A model generated the notes under the pieces. That model saw only the letters and a program-made list of their open reading frames with translations. It was not told the origin of the DNA and searched no databases. This document shows positions 58,401 to 64,000 of a DNA stretch of 64,000 nucleotides, piece by piece. The translations under genes were made by a program, and so were the position numbers. Source of the stretch: Euryodendron excelsum (taxonomy: Eukaryota; Streptophyta; Magnoliopsida; Ericales; Pentaphylacaceae). Positions within the stretch are counted from its first letter, which is position 1. Each line of letters starts with the position of its first letter. The DNA lies in NCBI GenBank assembly GCA_033060915.1, contig CM065394.1, positions 13,689,501 through 13,753,500 of the forward strand. Direction: 5' to 3'.

Positions 58401-59160
58401 CAGGAAAATTTTATCAAGTCGTGAGTGTTTAGCATCGTAGGGTCCTTCTCGGGTTAAACAAGGGTGTATAGCGAGGCCCTTTGTTCAAAACCTTAGGACC
58501 AGTGTTGTTTTGGGGTGCATTCAGACCGTCAGAGGCAAAATGGTCATTTTGACTGAGTTTAGTTAAGAATGGTCAGGAATGTTTTGGCGTGTTGAGTTAA
58601 GTGTGTCGGGTTGCTCATGGATGGTTTTGGAAGAGTCTTTTACTGCTCGGTGGGGTTTGTGCAGTGTTGGAGCGTTATTAGGGGCAAAATAGTCATTTTG
58701 GCAGGTTTTGGCTAAAAATGGTCAGGAATGGATCAGAGTGTCATGTTAAGTGTGCCGGGTCATTCGGGGATGTTTTTAGGAGAGTCTTTTACCGTTCAGT
58801 GGAATTTGTGCAGTGTTAAGGCGTTCAGGGGTAAAACGGTCATTTTGATCGGAGTTAGCTAAAATAGGACTGAAATTGGACAGAATGGGGTGTTGAGTAT
58901 GCCTAATTTTTTAGTAATAATTTGGAAAGACGAACTTACCATATTTAGGGATTTTGAATTTTCTTAAGACGTGCCTGGAGGCTTAAGGGGCCGGTTTGGC
59001 TATTAGGCTCTATTGGACCCAGTGGGCCCGAGAAGCGGTTGACAAATTGGATAGGGGTTTGAAAGTTGATTTGGGCCTGAATGTGCTTACAGAGTTTTGA
59101 AAGAGAGTTCGGTCAGGCCGGAGATTACCGAGCGGGCAAAAATGGGGTACTTACAATCTT

Positions 59161-60583
59161 GACATCAACAAACATCAACCCTTTTGGTGGACACTCTCTT
59201 CTCTTTGGCCTCTACGCCAACTGTGTCGGTCTCAACCTTCTCAGTAGGCTTCTTACCCTTGTCATCGGGCTTCTTTTTCTTGTTGTTGCCCTTGTCATTA
59301 GGCACAATTAGCTACTTCACAAGTTTCTGCCAGTCAACAACATTGCCACCTCTCTTGGCATGAGTCTTCGACTTGTCACCCTTCTTGGCAACAACATTCA
59401 TGTGGAAAGCCCTAACTCTAGTTCCCCTAAAATTCCTCTCACTCCTAGAATTCTGCCTAGACTTGTGGTCATCTTCCTCACTGTCACTAGAAGTTGCTTA
59501 CGTCATGTGATCAATCACAGAAGCCAATGCATTCAAGGCTCTCTTCTATGGGCATTTGGCTATTTGGTGCAGTCCACTGTATAAGTAGCACGAAATTAGG
59601 CCCTTGCTCTTACCTGATTGGTTGCTTTGGGTCTTTCCTTTATCATGATTGTAAGGCTTATAGTTGTTCTTGTGTGCATGCCCTCCATCCGAATTGCTCT
59701 TGGATGAGGATGCAGCATCCCCCACTCTTGGGCTTACCATGCCCTTGTGACTTGCCACCACCCCTATTCTTGCGTGGGGAATTATCCTTTTACTTAGGTC
59801 CAGATGCATAGTCCACAAGATATTCAGTTGCAGCTTGAGCATGGGACAAATCTTGCACACGCTACTTGTGTAGCTCAACCCATGCCCAGGCTTCAAGCCT
59901 TTAAGGAAAAAGAACAACTTATCCCTCTTTGATATGTCACGAATGTCAAGCACGAGGCTAGAAAACTGCTTGACATAGTCCCTAATAGTACCCGTATGCT
60001 TCAAATCTTGCCAAGCACGATATGCATTATACTCGACATTCTTTGGGAAGAACTGCAACTTTAACTCCTATTTCAACTACTCCTATGTCTCTATAACACA
60101 TATGCCCCTTTGCATCTCATCGTACTTTGTCCTCCACCACAACTTGGGGTCGGCCGATAAGTATATCGTGGCCATGGTCACTTTGGCCTTCTTCGTATTT
60201 GCTTTTATGACCTTGAAATATTGCTCCATGTCGAACAAGAAGTTATCAAGCTCCTTCGCGTCATGGACTCCCCCATAGGCATGAGGTTCTGACACATGGC
60301 ATCTAGGAGCGTCTCCCCTTCCTTGCAGTGCATTCCCAACTACCTTGGTTAGCACATTCACTTTGCCATGAAGCTCCTCGATTTCAAGCTGAAGGTCTGC
60401 CACCATCTCCTCAAGGTCATGTCTATAAGCAATGCCATGAGCTTGCTCCAAGTCATGTATCTGTCCCTCAAGGTGTGCCAAAGCTCCTAACAAGGCATCC
60501 ATCCTAGCCACTTTCTCCTCTAAGAGATCCAACCTTTCTTGCTGCATAGGCATATTGAAAGTTACTTGTATCGAAAGCCACAA
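59161..60583 (-). pseudogene. Element IV gag (broken)
   Basis: Minus strand begins about 35 bases after the primer site: MPMQQERLDLLEEKVARMDA, a leucine-rich coiled coil (LEGQIHDLEQAHGI, VADLQLEIEELHGKVNVL), then AKELDNFLFDMEQYFKVIKA and VTMATIYLSADPKLWWRTKY, the conserved capsid core. After a shift at about 60060-60080: QFFPKNVEYNAYRAWQDLKH, YVKQFSSLVLDIRDISKRDK, LFFFLKGLKPG, a Ser/Lys-rich stretch and a degenerate zinc knuckle SCYLYSGLHQIAKCP (second Cys is Tyr). The tail to 59161 (VDWQKLVK, Lys-rich) ends at LTR D. Gag assembles the particle; this copy has stops and shifts. Confidence 0.9.
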
Positions 60584-60617
60584 TAGGCATTGCCCAATGT
60601 CGTAAGCTCTAAGCTAA

Positions 60618-60636
60618 ACTTTGCTCTAATACCAAT
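60618..60636 (-). other. Primer-binding site of element IV
   Basis: Minus strand ATTGGTATTAGAGC directly after the LTR end CGTGTGTCA. Matches initiator-Met TGGTATCAGAGC with one C-to-T change. Confidence 0.9.
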
Positions 60637-61664
60637 TGACACACGTTGGCTTGCAGAATAGGCAAAATGCTGTGTGTGGCACTTGCCGATACTTGAAAAG
60701 CTTCGTCAAAGCACCCCCGACGTGTTTGTATGCAAAGACAAACACAAAAATAAAAAATCCATGGACAACAAGTAGGCAACGCTAGCAACAAAGTAGGTAA
60801 CGAGCAACAACTTTAAAGCAACAAAAAGAGACAGTTTATTGACAATTGAAAGCTATTACAAGCATCAAAACATGCTATTATAATAGGCTAAGAACGTCCT
60901 AAAAGTAAGGCATAAAAGCTAGTAAGGTGGTTTGGAACTTACCATGCTCATCCCCCTTATATATGCTTTTTTAGCCATTTATGAATTGGCACCAGGAAAC
61001 ATAGTGTGTGCCCGAGAAGTTATAATTGACCTTCATTTATTCTACAATACAAAATAAAAGAAAAGCTTTCATGTATTTCTGAGTACATGTTGAAAGCTTT
61101 CAAACAAAAAAAACCTAACTCAAAAAGCCTTCTGAAAGACAAAGTTATGTGAATGCCAAAATATGAAAAAAGGTGTCACTGTGTGTTGTCTGGCATGTGC
61201 ATACAAGGGCCGAAGTCAGGTTATTATAGGCCAATTTAGGGCGGACCCGTGCGCGGCATGGGCGTTGGCTGGTGCACGCGAAGTCAGGCACAAATGAGGT
61301 TAACTCGTGCATCTCTGGGCGACCAAGTGAGGTTAACTCGCGCGCAGGGCAAGGCTGCGGGGGCCAGCGCACGGGTGCACGGGCTAGGCATGTGACACAG
61401 GCCAAAGTGAGGTTATGCTGCCCCAATTCATACGCGCTGGTGAGGTTAACTCGGGTCGACTTGGCTGTTTTACTAGGCACTTGGCTGGCTAAGGGGGCAT
61501 CCTTGGGGTACTGTTGGGCAACCCTTAGGGCTTTGCTTGGCACTTGTCCCATACATGTTTGCACACTCTTAAGCATCTTAAAAGCATACTCCATATTCCG
61601 TATAGTTTTGAGAGAAACTATATACAAAGAGGCAAGGGATTGGCTAGAAGAGCAACCCTTGACT
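60637..61664 (-). repeat. 5' LTR of element IV
   Basis: 1028 bp. Plus-strand ends TGACACACG...CCCTTGACT, the final A mutated to T. Carries GTGAGGTTA(A/T) motifs near 61325, 61405 and 61440 plus variants at 61213 and 61288. Followed by target duplication CCACG (61665-61669). Confidence 0.9.
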
Positions 61665-62157
61665 CCACGCCACGGGGCAAACAAAGAGTTACCCCATGAA
61701 GGGCGTAAACTTCTATTATGAAGAAGCATTTGTAAAAAGGGGTGGGGGCCTAAAACAAGAGGAGGCGACTTGGAGACGGGCTTCCTAGACGCCCGACCAA
61801 TGGGCAAAAATCACTCCAGAATTCGTGGAGGTGACCTAGAGATGGACTTTTATGGTGCCCAACCAAGGTAGCCAAATCAATTCAAAGTTAGAGAAGGTTA
61901 CTTGGAAACGGACTTCCAAGGTGCTCTGCTAAGAAAGTCAAATCAACCACTTCACCAAGAGGAGTGGGCTTCGAGTTGTGCCGGGGGTGGCCAAGTCGTG
62001 TGCCCCACTTCAGTTAGATATCTTTGAGAGGTAAGAACTAGAGAAGTAGTTTATCGAGTGCCAAGATAGTCCAAGGGGCAACACAACATCAAATTCAAAC
62101 TTAAACAATCAAATTCCAAAGTCGCCAAGGACGATGATATGTTTGAGTGGGGGAGAG
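61665..62157 (+). other. Element III internal remainder right of element IV
   Basis: Not readable as pol. Contains three diverged ~75-bp units with GG(A/T)GACGGGCTT or GGAAACGGACTTCCAAGGTG (about 61756, 61836 and 61905), like the AGATGGACTTTCAAG units at 39210-39330 left of element IV, so one array was split by the insertion. Ends in polypurine tract GAGTGGGGGAGAG (62145-62157). Confidence 0.65.
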
Positions 62158-63111
62158 TGTTATGGTATACTTCTTTGCATCCTATAACAGCTCAAGCTTG
62201 TGCCAAACTTGTGTCTTTTGTGTTGTCAAATCTTGTCCAAGCATTGCTTAAATAATGCCCAGATAATGGCCAAGACAACACCAAGGTGTTCCAAGAATTG
62301 CCCAAGTAAATGACCAACATGGCAACCAAGGAAGTCACTCGCAGCAGCATGCAGCGACCAAGGTAGCCAACCAAGCAGGTGAAGGCAGTATAACCTCACC
62401 AGCCAGCCAGCATGGGTGAGGGACAAGATAACCTTACCAGTAGCCAGTCATGCGTGCACACACATGCCCAGTGTTATGAGCTGCACTTCAAGGCTAGGCC
62501 CATTCCTTCATTTTCCAATCTCGTGCCAACCCAAACTTGTCTGTACGTATTGTATAGAGTCTAAGAATGTAGGTTTGATGTCGGATGCACGCGTAGATTT
62601 TCTCTTGTCAATGTGTGTGGCGTCCAAGTTAGTCATGTCCTAGCCTTATCGAAAAGAGGTGTTGTAATTTTTTCAAAGGGCTAGAAAATTAGTTTAAGAT
62701 CATATATAGATATATGAAAATGGTTTTGTCAAATTCTTTATAAATATTTTTGTAGAGCCATTATGACTCATTGAGGGGGTGTTACATTTGCTGTATCAGT
62801 TTCAAAATGGCTTAAAAATATATATAAAGAGGGGATATGCTCTTACCACCCTCCACTTCACTACTTTTTGTATGATTTTGAGACGCTTCTTATATATATA
62901 GTAAGCTATGTAATGATGCTTAAATAAATGAAATATATTTTATTAATTCCATCCATTCTTCTCGGAGGTTGTTTGGTGGTTGGTCATTAATACTCAATTT
63001 TAACTTCCGAATGAGGTGATTCGGATTTGACTAATTTATTAGACGAACTTGGTAAGTGCTGCAGGAGCCATACTTATAACTGCCTAATTCACAAAGTGTC
63101 GGTTTATGACA
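62158..63111 (+). repeat. 3' LTR of element III
   Basis: 954 bp, TGTTATGG...TTTATGACA, followed by target duplication CCTAG (63112-63116). Ends 243 bp upstream of the host TATA box, so it is now the sequence immediately upstream of the host core promoter. Confidence 0.9.
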
Positions 63112-63353
63112 CCTAGCCATCAAACTTGATGCTAACAGTGCTCAGGGAAGGAATAAAAAAGAGAGAGAGGGAAAAAAATATTAAAAAAAATACTTTCTTT
63201 CTCTCTCCTCTTTTAGATAACCGAACAGAATAAAAAAAATAAAAAATCCTTCCCTTGTTTACCCTTTCCTCCATGTTACAGGCTGTGAACCTCCAATATT
63301 CGATTCGATCAGGTGAAAAAGCAAAGCAATTACCGAAAACTCTCAATCACCGA

Positions 63354-63360
63354 TATAAAG
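63354..63360 (+). promoter_or_regulatory. TATA box of the host gene
   Basis: TATAAAG in CACCGATATAAAGCGCGG, conserved with copy 1, 120 bp upstream of the ATG; the predicted start of transcription is near 63385. Confidence 0.55.
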
Positions 63361-63389
63361 CGCGGACAACACCCTTGAACGCTAACAAA

Positions 63390-63415
63390 CCCCCCGCGCC
63401 ACCCCCCCCCCCCCC
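63390..63415 (+). repeat. C-rich tract in host leader, copy 2
   Basis: CCCCCCGCGCCA then 14 C, where copy 1 has a (CT)n run (19662-19690). Either a real replacement of the microsatellite or a consensus error in a hard-to-read repeat. Confidence 0.85.
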
Positions 63416-63473
63416 GGTTCGCACTTTCATCTAGAACCCTAGTGCCCGTGCAGCATCTCAGAACTCTCAGGCG

Positions 63474-63482
63474 ATGGGTACA

Positions 63483-63530
<48 letters not shown>

Positions 63531-64000
63531 TCAGTCCTATCTACTTTGCTTGACATAAATGAGTCATATGTTTGTGTCGTTAAATTTATAGACTTCGGAT
63601 GATCGTCGCATAAACATGTGTTCCGATCCATGGTTTTCTTCTTCTTAATTTTGTTTCATTTTAATTTTTATTAATTTAATATGCGCATTAATTATATGCT
63701 AAATTTCATTGCTAATAAAACCGAGGGAAAGGAAGGTATTGAAAAAGTAGCCTTCGGCCCTGACAAACTCGACTAGTTTTTGTTCGGCAGTTTTGTGGTC
63801 TGAGTGTGCTTTTCTTCAGGCCTCAATCTGTGAATGGTGTGTGCTTATCGGTGTATATAAACGTTTTCATACATACTATTCTGCATATACTATGTCTGGG
63901 CGGTAACAATGTTGGGACCGAGGAGGAAATGACGTATTTAATTTGTTTTGTATGCTAGATATCGAGGAGGATATCCGGGCACTGCAGCTTGATTCGTCGG
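63474..64000 (+). CDS. 5' end of an unrecognised host protein-coding gene (exon 1, intron 1, start of exon 2; truncated by the window)
   Basis: Exon 1 ends ATGG (63474-63477) before donor GTACAC; intron 1 is 63478-63958, with a CT run at 63484-63526 and a T-rich region; acceptor ATGCTAG ends at 63958. Joining ATGG to exon 2 (from 63959) gives MDIEEDIRALQLDSS and stays open to the window edge. Reading straight on from the ATG instead gives MGTLL followed by repeat-coded Ser/Leu, which is implausible. The phase-1 join, TATA box, CT-rich leader and conservation of the leader in the duplicate support a real gene. I do not recognise the family from 15 acidic, probably helical residues. Element III's 3' LTR ends 362 bp upstream of the ATG, and the distal promoter lies 26.8 kb away. 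Confidence 0.75.

Larger units (their letters stand above)
53390..59155 (-). mobile_element. LTR D: solo LTR of the ~5-kb family, in element IV protease
   Basis: Minus-strand ends TGTAAGTACCCCATTTTTG (from 59155) and CGGGCCGCAACA (to 53390). Exact target duplication ATCTT (53385-53389, 59156-59160). Own length about 4.45 kb without the copia-like solo LTR at 54924-56230. Shares with LTR C the GGTTAACC array, TATA-palindrome promoter (57581-57670), ~205-bp palindrome repeats (57967-58400) and CAAAATGGTCATTTTG motifs (58531, 58681, 58835). Separates the protease active site from the gag end. Confidence 0.94.
39335..61664 (-). mobile_element. Element IV: chromodomain Ty3/gypsy retrotransposon, minus strand, inserted in element III
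   Basis: 5' LTR at 60637-61664 and 3' LTR at 39335-40287. Target duplication CCATG (39330-39334) and CCACG (61665-61669), one transition apart. On the minus strand: LTR, primer site TTGGTATTAGAGC, gag, protease, RT, RNase H, integrase, chromodomain, polypurine AGGTGGGGGAGAG, LTR starting TGTCAAGGG. Its own internal length without insertions is about 4.8 kb, normal for a complete gag-pol. Interrupted by LTR B (with C) between the protease and RT, and by LTR D within the protease. All domains present but frames broken. Confidence 0.93.
36305..63111 (+). mobile_element. Element III: gag-bearing LTR retrotransposon apparently lacking pol, 26.8 kb with nested insertions
   Basis: LTRs 36305-37072 and 62158-63111 (TGTCATGG...TTGACA and TGTTATGG...TATGACA). 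Target duplication is TCTGG/CCTAG, each differing from a plausible CCTGG by one C-to-T or G-to-A change; host copy 1 (CCTAA at 19376) is the empty site. Primer site TTGGTATCAGAGCG follows the left LTR; polypurine AGTGGGGGAGAG precedes the right. After removing element IV, the internal region is about 2.75 kb and shows gag and repeats but no RT or integrase. Its gag and terminal signals resemble element IV, a likely autonomous relative. Confidence 0.9.
63112..63899 (+). repeat. Host duplication, copy 2, right part
   Basis: Aligns with 19376-20139: GATGC...GCTCAGGGAAGGAATA, GGCTGTGAACCTCCAATATT, TATA block, exon 1, CT microsatellite, and intron sequence to ATACTATGT. Contains the empty site for element II (CATACATACTATTCTGC at 63867-63883). 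Beyond about 63894 the sequence is unique to this copy. Confidence 0.9.

Overview
This window is repeat-rich plant nuclear DNA, probably from an angiosperm and most likely a woody eudicot. The evidence is plant-type LTR retrotransposons (Tekay-like, Retand/Tat-like, chromodomain-bearing), initiator-Met-type primer sites, CT/GA microsatellites and spliced-gene signals. I cannot name the species. Only one host gene is supported: the first exon and the start of exon 2 of an unrecognised gene at the right edge. Nearly everything else is nested mobile elements, dated relative to each other by target-site duplications (TSDs) and empty sites. All retrotransposon genes seen are broken.

Layout. Positions 1-5297 are AT-rich intergenic DNA with a probable non-autonomous Helitron (2917-4403). 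Element I (5298-16134, +, TSD ctttc) is a decayed Tekay-like Ty3/gypsy element with 3.38-kb LTRs; its integrase region carries a solo LTR (9965-12156, TSD agatg). Positions 16135-18833 are intergenic and hold a 710-bp hAT-type MITE (17674-18383).

From 18834 a roughly 1.35-kb host segment (promoter, 5'UTR, first exon, part of intron 1) is present twice in tandem. Copy 1 is 18834-20139 plus 35716-35739. Copy 2 is 35761-36304 plus 63112 onward. Element II (20140-35715, TSD catac) sits in intron 1 of copy 1. Element III (36305-63111, degenerate TSD tctgg/cctag) sits upstream of the core promoter of copy 2. Each copy is the empty site for the other copy's insertion.

Element II is a 15.6-kb Retand/Tat-lineage element with gag, pol (dual RNase H), a 60-bp tandem repeat and a spliced antisense ORF. 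A 5.3-kb solo LTR (A, 27780-33072) splits the antisense ORF. Element III carries gag but appears to lack pol. Element IV (39335-61664, minus strand, chromodomain Ty3/gypsy) is inserted in III. Three more solo LTRs of the same ~5-kb family as A sit in IV: B (43028-~52801), C (44693-49440, inside B, inverted) and D (53390-59155). D contains a 1.3-kb copia-like solo LTR (54924-56230). The deepest nest is host promoter < III < IV < B < C.

The most unusual content is the ~5-kb LTR family. All four copies share palindrome clusters just upstream of a TATA box. Three of them share ~205-bp repeats built round a GGAGCGTCT/AGACGCTCC palindrome. All carry a recurring CAAAATGACCATTTTG-type motif, and the short tandem-repeat cassette near the 5' end differs between copies. 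The other standout is the host first-exon duplication, which leaves two copies of the ATGG first exon about 44 kb apart, either of which could join the same exon 2.
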